From contig JBCBGC010000067.1 of the NCBI GenBank assembly GCA_038527215.1, positions 1-41,094 of the forward strand: a stretch of DNA of 41,094 nucleotides. The letters run 5' to 3'. Shown one piece after another: positions 34,801 to 41,094 of this stretch. The DNA comes from JAWPMV01 sp038527215 (GTDB lineage: Bacteria > Bacteroidota > Bacteroidia > J057). The position numbers were made by a program, and so were the translations under genes. Under the pieces are notes generated by a model, which saw only the letters and a program-made list of their open reading frames with translations, made no database searches and was not told the DNA's origin. The first letter of the stretch is position 1; the number at the start of each line of letters is the position of its first letter.

Positions 34801-36670
34801 TGCAGATGGAGATGGCAGAGTGGATGATGCCCTGGCCGATGGGAGCTTAAGTGCCGACGTGGATGCAGATGGATTCTCTGATACCTATGACCCTGACCTC
34901 AACAATGACGGGGATACCAGCGATGCCGGAGATACCGGCCTACCGATGATTATCACTTCCTCAGACAGTGATCAGGATGGAAAGCCTGAAACCTACCCGG
35001 CTTTTGATAATGATCAAAATGGCTCCACCATTGCTGCCACCACCGATGCAGACAGTGATGGATATCCAAACTTCCTGGACCTGGACGCAGATGATGATGG
35101 GATACCAGACATCGTTGAATCCGGCCAAATAGACATCGACGCGAACGGCAAAGTAGACGGGATCAGTGGGGCAGGCACCTTCACTGGTAGCAACGACGCA
35201 GATGGAGACGGCTTCTATGACGCCCTCGACCCGGATGACGACCGGACTACTACGGACGAAAACGAAAGTTCCGACCCTGTCATGAAAACGGTCAGTAGTG
35301 GTTCGGGAGATGCAGACGGACACCCTGCCCTACCCGATGTCGCAGGCAACACCGCTTTGATGGGGGGAACGAACGCCGATTTTGACGGCGATGGCATTCC
35401 TAATTACCTGGATTTGGATGCGGACAATGATGGGATTGCGGACCTGGTAGAAACTTTCGGCAGCTCTGTAGACAGTGATACGGATGGGCAGGTTGACAAC
35501 CTGTCCAGCAATGACGGCAATCAAAACGGATGGCATAATACCTTTGAAGGCGACGTACCTACCACCGCAGATGCCTCCGGCAGCGAATACAGCAACAACA
35601 GCCTGCCCGACTATCAAACCGGAACCGACAAACCGGATTTCGACGCCGATGGTCTGCCCAACTACCTGGACATAGATGCAGATAACGACGGCATTGTAGA
35701 CCTCATAGAAGGGCAGCCCTCAGGTACCAACCTCACCGATCCTTTTGATGGGCTACAACGATACGCCACCACCGATGCGAACTATAATGGCTGGATGGCT
35801 GCCTTTGATCCGGATGAAAGCGGCACCTATATCGATCCCCTCAATAAAGAAAGCGCCGAGGGGCCGGACTACCTGGACTTAGATGCAGACAATGACGGCT
35901 TCGGAGACCTTTCCGAAGGCCACGACGCCAATATGGACGGGGCAGCCGATCGCGTACCAGCCGGAACTGATGCAGATGGAGACGGCCTGGATGATAGCTT
36001 TGATACGGACAATAGTTCCTTTGATCCGGAAGGCTCTAATCAAAGCATCCAAGACGAAAACAATGATGTAGGCAGTGGCGGAGACCGGGACTGGCGGGAC
36101 CTCAACTCTACCACCTTCCCAGTCGAATGGCTGGATTTTACCGCCCTCAAGCAAGGCACCGATGTAAAACTGGATTGGACGACCAGCAGGGAGACCAACT
36201 CAGATTACTTCGAGGTAGAAAGAAGTTCCGACGGGCGACTGTTTGTGCAGCTAGGCAAGGTAGCCGCTGCCGGAAACTCCCAGTCAGTCCGTGCTTACAA
36301 CTTCACAGACCAGGGGGTAGAAGGGAAACTTACGGGCACCATTGCCTATCGGCTCCGCCAGGTAGACATTGATGGCTCCTTTTCATACAGCAGCATCGTG
36401 GAAGTCAGGCTAGATGCCTCTGAACTGGACTGGGAAGTGTATCCCAACCCGGTTCTGCATACCCTGACCATCGCTGCCCCCTCGCAATGGTATCAGCATC
36501 AGGTCAAGCTGGAGCTAACCCAACTCAATGGCCAATTGGTTCGGTCCGAATCCTTCGAAGGCAATCAATCCGCCTTTGACCTGGACCTGTCTCAGTTGCC
36601 AGCGGGATTGTACATGGTCAAAATCAGCAACGGAGAGGAGACCTTGAGTCGCCAAATCCAGAAACAGTAG
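31874..36670 (+). CDS. Giant secreted FG-GAP / TSP3-repeat protein with type A T9SS domain
   Basis: The protein has 1598 residues. An N-terminal hydrophobic segment (about 20-40, IIWFGVISGLIVLAALFM) acts as signal. FG-GAP/VCBS-type repeats (about 60-455) carry calcium-loop motifs such as DINNDGFLDL, DFDNDGWLDI and DFDNDGDYDLYW. An ASPIC/UnbV-like domain (about 460-560) follows, then a beta-sandwich (about 590-770). A long run of thrombospondin type 3-like Asp loops spans about 775-1400 (LDLDADNDGIPDLVE and variants, each about 13 residues). A fibronectin-III-like segment (about 1415-1505, FPVEWLDFTALKQGTDVKLDW) and a type A T9SS sorting domain (about 1515-1598, YPNPVLHTLTI) end the protein. 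Such Ca-binding rods usually form stiff surface fibres. A terminator follows. Confidence 0.93.
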   Translation: MAKRNPLQPSTRVTNRPRLTQIIWFGVISGLIVLAALFMRPVETQSTQSFSNVAISGTGNAGTALAVSGSKDGGFAWGDINNDGFLDLAVNTASSSNGTRILIANPTDPDNPFFEDKTSDYCNHCATLYKERCAILADINHDGYVDLIRNNHYGSNSSVLIYLNQGPANNYALGSGTGGSNAPNKTFYKADFHDNKMNTEGVFLADFDNDGWLDIVVENHNFGIDILQNPKDGSANFVCLDPTSIGLPASATDGDYGTCVDFDDDGDVDIIARKRNENDFFVNGGDGTFTDGQNVDDANNSNKGGVAFGDFDNDGDYDLYWTDNGTNQIWLNDGTNTLVATAIGGNDGEPWLSAGVSAPSSGIDGVAVGDVNNDGKVDLFLTADSDSGFLFLNQTPDGGSLSFHRNNLDIDINGNGEGASFADYDKDGDLDLYINVRNGSNQLWRNDLNDGGAADYLFVEPRCDLGGGVYRAAVGANVVLQDCDGNIISGIRAVPTTSGHGTDAPDQVHFGLPSGPDEAYNVIVKFVTVSGQRVEISRQITPSDLTHQTFIVYDTDADTYSRCSDPDQDEEANWDDLDDDNDGLADTQEMDCLTGTASLSDGASITSGSTVLFEAGEIDPVITLTPSTANDNVDQFSWETAEFGQTTSGSLGDGVLFHLSNSTSDPARASIQISLNQPVYNFSFDLGDLDEGAGEESATISAFNGSHEIPISDKNFSSFGSSVSLSGTHKLISNGAGGGANSGTHGSVRVWIPQKVDKILIEAEGDGVDWYVHLNHVTYCLGLDSDGDGLEDHLDLDKDQDGIPDLVESGGTDIDGNGLADDLTDSDDDGWADIYDNVSGSHTSGTPIVPIDSDRDGIADLLDLDSDNDGIPDVIEVGAVDTDGDGRIDGFADADIDGFHDDFDPTDDEPESFNDAAFTAAGNTPIITTATDSDSDGLANEGYNGGDQDEDERLNHLDLDADNDGLPDIIESGGLDADGDGRVDDALADGSLSADVDADGFSDTYDPDLNNDGDTSDAGDTGLPMIITSSDSDQDGKPETYPAFDNDQNGSTIAATTDADSDGYPNFLDLDADDDGIPDIVESGQIDIDANGKVDGISGAGTFTGSNDADGDGFYDALDPDDDRTTTDENESSDPVMKTVSSGSGDADGHPALPDVAGNTALMGGTNADFDGDGIPNYLDLDADNDGIADLVETFGSSVDSDTDGQVDNLSSNDGNQNGWHNTFEGDVPTTADASGSEYSNNSLPDYQTGTDKPDFDADGLPNYLDIDADNDGIVDLIEGQPSGTNLTDPFDGLQRYATTDANYNGWMAAFDPDESGTYIDPLNKESAEGPDYLDLDADNDGFGDLSEGHDANMDGAADRVPAGTDADGDGLDDSFDTDNSSFDPEGSNQSIQDENNDVGSGGDRDWRDLNSTTFPVEWLDFTALKQGTDVKLDWTTSRETNSDYFEVERSSDGRLFVQLGKVAAAGNSQSVRAYNFTDQGVEGKLTGTIAYRLRQVDIDGSFSYSSIVEVRLDASELDWEVYPNPVLHTLTIAAPSQWYQHQVKLELTQLNGQLVRSESFEGNQSAFDLDLSQLPAGLYMVKISNGEETLSRQIQKQ

Positions 36671-36689
36671 ACATATTTTTAGCGCTTGT

Positions 36690-36723
36690 CCCCTCACCTG
36701 TTTTCAGGTGGGGGGATTTTTTA
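36690..36723 (+). terminator. Intrinsic terminator of the giant T9SS gene
   Basis: CCCCTCACCTG (36690-36700), loop TTTT, CAGGTGGGGGG, then ATTTTTTA. The T-tract ends inside the stop codon of the convergent folK gene, a compact shared 3' border. No T-tract follows on the minus strand. Confidence 0.9.
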
Positions 36724-37209
36724 TCCAGACCATTTTTCCACCTTAAGGGAATCCGTGCAAGCCGCCAACAGCTCAGTCATAGAGCGCTGAAGAACCGGGT
36801 GTACAAACTCCCCTGCGATCTCGGCTAAAGGCTCCAACACAAATCTCCGATTACTCATACGGGGATGCGGGACTTCCAGCCATTGCCCCTCAAAAATCAT
36901 ATGCCCGTAAAAAAGGATATCTATGTCCAGGGTCCGGGCTCCGTTTCGGTTGAGGCCCCTCACCCGTCCCAATGTGCGTTCAATCTCCTGCAGGATGTCC
37001 AGCATCACCCAGGGATTCATCTTCGTTTCCAGCCCTACGCACATGTTGACAAAATCAGGCTGATCCGCAAAACCCCAGGGCTCCGTAAGGTAACGAGAGG
37101 ATCGGGAGGAAAGGGGGGCAATCCGGCTTTCAATCTCCGCCAGCGCCGTATCCAGGCTCGCGTGTACGTCCCCTAAATTTCCCCCTAACTCAATATATAC
37201 CTGGACCAT
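36721..37209 (-). CDS. folK: 2-amino-4-hydroxy-6-hydroxymethyldihydropteridine diphosphokinase
   Basis: The enzyme transfers pyrophosphate from ATP to 6-hydroxymethyl-7,8-dihydropterin in folate biosynthesis and works in the cytoplasm. The protein has about 162 residues from the ATG at 37209 (MVQVYIELGGNLGD), where the family normally starts; an upstream Met at 37242 adds eleven polar residues and cannot be excluded. Visible motifs are GGNLGD near the start, the EPWGFADQPDFVN substrate-binding segment, RGLNRNGARTLDIDILFY with the two metal-binding Asp residues, and VPHPRMSNRRFVLEPL. Length and motif order match single-domain FolK. It is divergent from the PadR gene across 134 bp. It looks like a housekeeping gene at the edge of the accessory region. 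Confidence 0.95.
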   Translation of the reverse strand: MVQVYIELGGNLGDVHASLDTALAEIESRIAPLSSRSSRYLTEPWGFADQPDFVNMCVGLETKMNPWVMLDILQEIERTLGRVRGLNRNGARTLDIDILFYGHMIFEGQWLEVPHPRMSNRRFVLEPLAEIAGEFVHPVLQRSMTELLAACTDSLKVEKWSG

Positions 37210-37316
37210 GGCCTGTTTCTTGCTGTTTTTAGATGAGGACAAAAATAAGAGATCAGGGGAATCTTGCCATTTTTCCTACAAAATAGATAAAATGAAAAGA
37301 ACTCTCGTACATAAAA

Positions 37317-37329
37317 CCTACATTGTAGG
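37317..37329. promoter_or_regulatory. Palindrome upstream of the PadR gene, probable self-operator
   Basis: CCTACATTGTAGG is a perfect dyad (CCTACA/TGTAGG around one T) ending 14 bp before the PadR ATG. A further CCTACA half-site occurs at 37275-37280. PadR-family proteins commonly bind TGTA/TACA-type dyads at their own promoters. Confidence 0.5.
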
Positions 37330-37343
37330 AAATAACAGAAATC

Positions 37344-37682
37344 ATGAGCCAGAAATACCTGGGAGAATTCGAAGAAGTCGTCCTGCTCACCATTGGCATC
37401 ATCTATCAGGATGCCTACGGAGCCAGTATCAGGGATGAAATCCAGCGGCAGTTGGGGCGCGTAGTTCGTCTGGGAGCGCTGCATGCGACCTTGGTTCGCC
37501 TGGAAAAAAAGGGCCTGATTACTTCCTACTTGGGAGAAGCCACATCCCGACGCGGCGGAAAACGCAAGCGCTACTATCAGGTTACGGCTGAAGGAAAAGC
37601 CGCTGTCCGGCAGAGCCGGGACTCCCGCTCCAAGTTATGGGATGCCCTTTCTGACACTTCCTTTACGCTCTTTTTCGCCTAA
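37344..37682 (+). CDS. PadR-family transcriptional regulator
   Basis: The protein has 112 residues with a winged helix typical of PadR: LGEFEEVVLLTIGIIYQDAYGASI, ALHATLVRLEKKGLI (recognition helix and wing start) and GGKRKRYYQVTAEGKAAV. It is of the short PadR class with little C-terminal dimerisation domain beyond the last helix. It precedes the ABC permease gene by 2 bp, an operon pair found widely in Bacteroidota, where the regulator controls the permease (family knowledge). A perfect dyad just before its start suggests autorepression. The inducing signal is unknown; PadR proteins often respond to small aromatic or cationic molecules. Confidence 0.93.
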   Translation: MSQKYLGEFEEVVLLTIGIIYQDAYGASIRDEIQRQLGRVVRLGALHATLVRLEKKGLITSYLGEATSRRGGKRKRYYQVTAEGKAAVRQSRDSRSKLWDALSDTSFTLFFA

Positions 37683-37684
37683 CT

Positions 37685-40357
37685 ATGTCTGCACCTGTTC
37701 CCCAACCTCCCCGCTGGGCCGACCGCCTGCTGCGGATGTTTTGCAAACCAGAACTGCTCGAAGGCATTCAGGGAGACCTGATGGAAAGCTTCGAAACCCA
37801 TCTGGAAACCCAACGTCCTGCCCAGGCCCGACGGACCTACGCCTGGGAAGTGTTGCTCCTTTTTCGTCCGGGCATCATCCGGTCCCCGGCTTTTTCTCAC
37901 CACTCCCCTATCAGCCCAACCATGCTAAAGAACTATTTTCGCGTCGCCTTCCGCCAGCTCAGAAGCCACCGGCTTTTTTCCACTCTGAACATCCTCGGTC
38001 TGGCCAGTAGCCTCTCTGTCTGCCTGCTCATCATCATGATGCTGGTAGACCAGTACAGCTACGATACCTTTCATACCCACAAGGATGAACTTTTTCGGGT
38101 GGTCTCGAAAAAATATAGCGGGGAAGCAGGGGACGCCATGCCCAATGCTACCGCGCCTATGCCCCTGGCTGAAGAACTCCGCAATAACTACCCCTGGATC
38201 GATGCCACCGTGCGCATAGGCAGCCCCTCAGAACAGGACATCAAGGTAGGCGAACAGATCAAGCCCTTTACCGTGATGTTTACCGAGCAATCCTTCCTGG
38301 AGGTATTTAGCTTTGGGTGGCTGGAAGGACAAGAATCTACCGCCCTCACCGATCCCCAAAGTGTAGTTCTGACCCAGGAAGCGGCAGATTTCTTTTTCCC
38401 CGAAGGAAACGCCCTTAACCAACTCGTGACGGTCGGCGGATTGGGCGAGTATCTGGTCAAAGGCATCATGCCAAGCCCACCCAGACGCTCCCACATGGAT
38501 TTTGCCCTGCTGGTCTCCCTCCCCAGTCTGGTGCAATTGGAAAAACAGGAGATGGTCCCCAAACGACTGGAGAATTGGGAAAATATTTACCAGAGCTATG
38601 TCTATGCCCTGCCTAAGGCCACGGTCTCTGCTTCCCGCATTCAACAAGCCCTGACCGAAATAGCCACCACTGCCAACGCCCTCGATCCTTTCCTTACCTA
38701 TGAGTTTGAGGCCCAGGATTTCAACGACATCTCTCCCAATACCCGCCTCATGGGCAACACCCTGGGCAATGAAATCCCCCAAGCCATTTTATTGGTGCTG
38801 AGTGGCCTGGCTATCCTGATCATGCTTTCCGCCTGTTTTAACTATACCAACTTATCCATTGCCCGCTCCCTCAAACGAGCTCGCGAAATCGGCATTCGGA
38901 AAGTAGGAGGGGCCAGAAGAGTGGATATCATGGTGCAGTTTCTGGTAGAATCCGTTTTCCTGGCCTTGCTTTCCCTGGGGCTGGCGATGCTCTTTCTAGA
39001 GATTCTGGTTCCGGCTTTTTATCAACTAGACCCCTTTGTAGCTCAGTTATTTTATCTGGAAAAAAGCCCCAGGCTGTACTTCATTTTCTTTGGTTTCACC
39101 TTCCTGATCGGTCTGCTGGCAGGCCTTTTCCCAGCCCTGCATTTATCCCGCTTCCAACCCATCGTCGTCCTCAAAAATCTTTCTCAGCTGAAATGGTTCT
39201 CCGGCCAGGGTTTACGCAAGGTTTTGATCGTGGTGCAATTTTCCCTTTCCCTCATTTTCATCATTGGAACTTTTATGCTGATGCGGCAGCAGCAGCACCT
39301 GATGAATACCGAGCTGGGTTTCCAAACCGAACAAATCATCAACGTAGAGTTGCAGGGAGTCGACTATGAAAAATTTAAACAAAAAGCGGCCCGCATTCCC
39401 AGCATACAACAGGTAGGAGGTTCCGGCTATCTTCCGGCTACGGGCATCACCTTTGGTACTACCCTCCGTCGGACCGACCAGGATGTCATTCTCTCAGTCG
39501 ACAACAACTATGCTACGCCCAGCTTCCTGGAAATGCTGGAGCTCCCCTTCCTGGCAGGAACAAACTTCCCGGAAGACGCTTCAAAAGAGCAGGAACAGTA
39601 TATCATCCTCAATGAAACCGCGGTTCAGAAAATGGGCTATGCCTCTCCGGCGGAAGCCATTGGCAATCGGTTATATTATGATATGTCCGAGCATGATACC
39701 GCAGCCTTTGATCCCCAAAAAGTGGTGACCATTATCGGGGTCATTGAGGACTTCCATTACCGCGGAACCTGGAATCCGGATACTGAAATCCGCGGTTTTG
39801 CCTTCCGCTACAAACCCAATTTTTTCTGGTATGCCTCCGTATCCATTAGCGGACAGGACATACCGGGCACCCTGGAAGCCCTGGAAAGCACCTGGTTAGA
39901 ACTGGATCAGGTGCACGAATCCAAGATTCAGTTTTTCGACGAACATATCGCCCGCATGTACCTCACCTTTGCTTCCGCCGCCAAAATTCTCGGATTATTA
40001 GGTACCCTGGCCATCATCATCGCCTGTTTGGGCTTACTCGGCATGGTTACATTTGCTGTGGAAGGCCGGGTCAAAGAAGTAGGGATCCGCAAAGTCCTCG
40101 GCGCTACCGAAGGGCAACTGATCTGGAAACTCTCCAAAAGTTTTGTTTGGTTGCTGCTCATCGCTACCGTAATAGCTGGCCCACTCTGCCTTATGGTAGG
40201 CCAGAGCTTGCTCGCCACCTTTGTCTCCCAAATCAATCCCATCCTGGACGTACTCATGGGCATCGGCTTATTGAGCCTACTCAGCCTCCTGACGGTGGTT
40301 TCCCAAACTTACTTCGCCGCCCGCGCCAACCCAGCAGATTCGCTGAGGACGGAGTAG
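37685..40357 (+). CDS. FtsX/MacB-type ABC transporter permease with permease-prefix domain
   Basis: The protein has 890 residues. The N-terminal roughly 75 residues (PPRWADRLLRMFCKPELLEGIQGDLMESFETH) form the prefix domain found on permeases encoded beside PadR genes. A membrane segment at about 100-125 is followed by a MacB-like periplasmic domain (about 130-350). A first FtsX-type membrane domain (about 360-510) has the NYTNLSIARSLKRAREIGIRK segment. A second periplasmic domain (about 520-750) and a second FtsX domain (about 765-885), with VEGRVKEVGIRKVLGATEGQL, complete the duplicated layout. The ATPase is not in this window, as is usual for this orphan type. Export of a peptide, lipid or antibiotic is possible. 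The stop codon is followed directly by the hairpin array. Confidence 0.93.
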   Translation: MSAPVPQPPRWADRLLRMFCKPELLEGIQGDLMESFETHLETQRPAQARRTYAWEVLLLFRPGIIRSPAFSHHSPISPTMLKNYFRVAFRQLRSHRLFSTLNILGLASSLSVCLLIIMMLVDQYSYDTFHTHKDELFRVVSKKYSGEAGDAMPNATAPMPLAEELRNNYPWIDATVRIGSPSEQDIKVGEQIKPFTVMFTEQSFLEVFSFGWLEGQESTALTDPQSVVLTQEAADFFFPEGNALNQLVTVGGLGEYLVKGIMPSPPRRSHMDFALLVSLPSLVQLEKQEMVPKRLENWENIYQSYVYALPKATVSASRIQQALTEIATTANALDPFLTYEFEAQDFNDISPNTRLMGNTLGNEIPQAILLVLSGLAILIMLSACFNYTNLSIARSLKRAREIGIRKVGGARRVDIMVQFLVESVFLALLSLGLAMLFLEILVPAFYQLDPFVAQLFYLEKSPRLYFIFFGFTFLIGLLAGLFPALHLSRFQPIVVLKNLSQLKWFSGQGLRKVLIVVQFSLSLIFIIGTFMLMRQQQHLMNTELGFQTEQIINVELQGVDYEKFKQKAARIPSIQQVGGSGYLPATGITFGTTLRRTDQDVILSVDNNYATPSFLEMLELPFLAGTNFPEDASKEQEQYIILNETAVQKMGYASPAEAIGNRLYYDMSEHDTAAFDPQKVVTIIGVIEDFHYRGTWNPDTEIRGFAFRYKPNFFWYASVSISGQDIPGTLEALESTWLELDQVHESKIQFFDEHIARMYLTFASAAKILGLLGTLAIIIACLGLLGMVTFAVEGRVKEVGIRKVLGATEGQLIWKLSKSFVWLLLIATVIAGPLCLMVGQSLLATFVSQINPILDVLMGIGLLSLLSLLTVVSQTYFAARANPADSLRTE

Positions 40358-40362
40358 AGATT

Positions 40363-40431
40363 GTCCCGATGAATCGGGACTGTGAGACCGTTCCGCAGGG
40401 CGGAACTGTGAGAGATGAGAGGTGAGACCGT
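40363..40431. repeat. Short hairpins leading into the tandem array
   Basis: GTCCCGAT/ATCGGGAC (40363-40370, 40373-40380) and GTTCCGC/GCGGAAC (40390-40406) are two perfect hairpins separated by TGTGAGACC. A related GTGAGACC word recurs just before the main array. They begin 5 bp after the permease stop codon. No T-tract follows, so terminator function is uncertain. Confidence 0.75.
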
Positions 40432-41094
40432 AACCCTGGCTTCCAGCCGGGCCAACTCCTCCGGAGGCCCCGGCAACCGCAGCTTGCAGCTGCGGGCAAC
40501 CTACCAGCGAAGCTGGACAATCTCCTCAGCGGACGCTGAACCTTCCCCAGCGGTTACAATCCGCTGCTACCGATACCATCGGAATCCTCGCAACCCTGGC
40601 TTCCAGCCGGGTCAACTCCTCCGGGGGACCAGGTAGCCGCAGCTTGCAGCTGCGGGCAACCTACCAGCGTAGCTGGACAATCTCCTCAGCGGACGCTGAG
40701 CCCTCCCCCAGCGGATGCAATCCGCTGCTGCCGACACCATCGGCATCCCCGTAACCCTGGCTTCCAGCCGGGCTAACTCCTCCGGAGGCCCCGGCAACCA
40801 CAGCTTGCAGCTGCGGGCAACCTACCAGCGAAGCTGGACAATCTCCTGATCGGACGCTGAACCTCCCCCAGCGGATTGCAATCCGCTGCTACCGACACCA
40901 TCGGCATCCCCGGAACCCTGGCTTCCAGCCGGGCCAACTCCTCCGGGGGACCCGGCAACCGCAGCTTGCAGCTGCGGGCAATCTACCAGCGAAGCTGGAC
41001 AATCTCCTCAGCGAACGCTGAGCCCTCCCCCAGCGGATGCAATCCGCTGCTACCGATACCATCGGCATCCTCGCAACCCTGGCTTCCAGCCGGG
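40432..41094. repeat. 161-bp tandem repeat made of consecutive hairpins, open at the window end
   Basis: Units start at 40432, 40592, 40753, 40914 and 41075 (lengths 160, 161, 161 and 161, then 20 bp cut by the window end). Each unit contains about seven short palindromes in fixed order: CCC(T)GGCT/AGCCGGG, CCTCCGGAGG, CCGCAGCT/AGCTGCGG, CCAGC/GCTGG, TCAGCG/CGCTGA, CAGCGGAT/ATCCGCTG and CCGAT/ATCGG. Stems are more conserved than spacers, and several base changes fall in loops. Repeated ORFs of about 61 codons here are not genes. Confidence 0.93.

Noticed and set aside
31933..36154. Long minus-strand ORFs opposite the giant FG-GAP/TSP3 gene
   Set aside because: They mirror Asp-rich repeat codons (giving Ile/Val/Ser-rich antisense products) and lack start context or family features.
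40281..40958. Repeated ORFs of 60-90 codons in the 3' repeat region
   Set aside because: They simply translate the hairpin repeat and have no recognisable protein features.
40363..41094. Possible CRISPR array
   Set aside because: Units are 161 bp, repeated in full with no unique spacers, and no cas genes occur in the window.
1..41094. tRNA, rRNA, known riboswitches, integrase or transposase genes
   Set aside because: None could be recognised on either strand by reading; this does not exclude unfamiliar small RNAs.

Overview
This window reads as a draft-quality contig from a Bacteroidota chromosome, most likely class Saprospiria (Lewinella/Haliscomenobacter-like). The evidence is type IX secretion (T9SS) sorting domains of both types on very large secreted proteins, a GLPGLI protein beside a Bacteroidota-type outer membrane beta-barrel protein, a PadR regulator beside an ABC permease with a permease-prefix domain, sigmaABfr-like -7 elements (TAnnTTTG), few Shine-Dalgarno sequences, and dense intergenic hairpin repeats. 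There is one run of Ns (12384-12482).

Layout. 1-2673: module A, with the 3' part of a TPR-CHAT protease gene (+) facing a single-pass anti-sigma-like gene and an ECF sigma gene (-). 2763-3542: membrane protein of unknown function. 3600-5576: T9SS cargo with three internal repeats. 5124-6949: exact-looking 913-bp tandem duplication that copies the 3' ends of the cargo gene and of the facing response-regulator gene. 6548-12308: two-component system, then a GLPGLI protein and an outer membrane beta-barrel protein, with a phased TTAACAC operator between them. 12309-12971: inverted-repeat-ended intergenic elements, the assembly gap and a terminator. 12972-24288: module B, made of a cytoplasmic vWA protein, an ECF sigma factor, an anti-sigma-like membrane protein, a TPR-CHAT protease, a lipoprotein and a subtilase-vWA fusion. 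24469-27109: lipoprotein and a second two-component system. 27498-36670: spondin-domain lipoprotein and two giant secreted T9SS proteins. 36721-40357: folK, PadR regulator and ABC permease. 40358-41094: hairpin-rich 161-bp tandem repeat running off the window.

Main discovery. Module B has three transcription units: sigma plus anti-sigma; vWA; and subtilase-vWA, lipoprotein, TPR-CHAT. Each is preceded by the same bipartite element, GTAACGYTTTSS, 8 nt, GGWATTAAG, with identical spacing in all three. I read this as the promoter of the module's own ECF sigma factor, making all six genes one autoregulated regulon. A sigma factor, a one-TM anti-sigma and a TPR-CHAT protease recall the type III-E CRISPR Craspase pathway, where TPR-CHAT cleaves Csx30 to release an ECF sigma factor. 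Here there is no CRISPR. A second, paralogous sigma/anti-sigma/TPR-CHAT set (module A) has the same tail-to-tail layout in mirror orientation. I propose a protease-gated sigma-factor signalling system, perhaps for stress or conflict, with a subtilase as a second protease. The gene identities and the motif are seen directly; the mechanism is inference.
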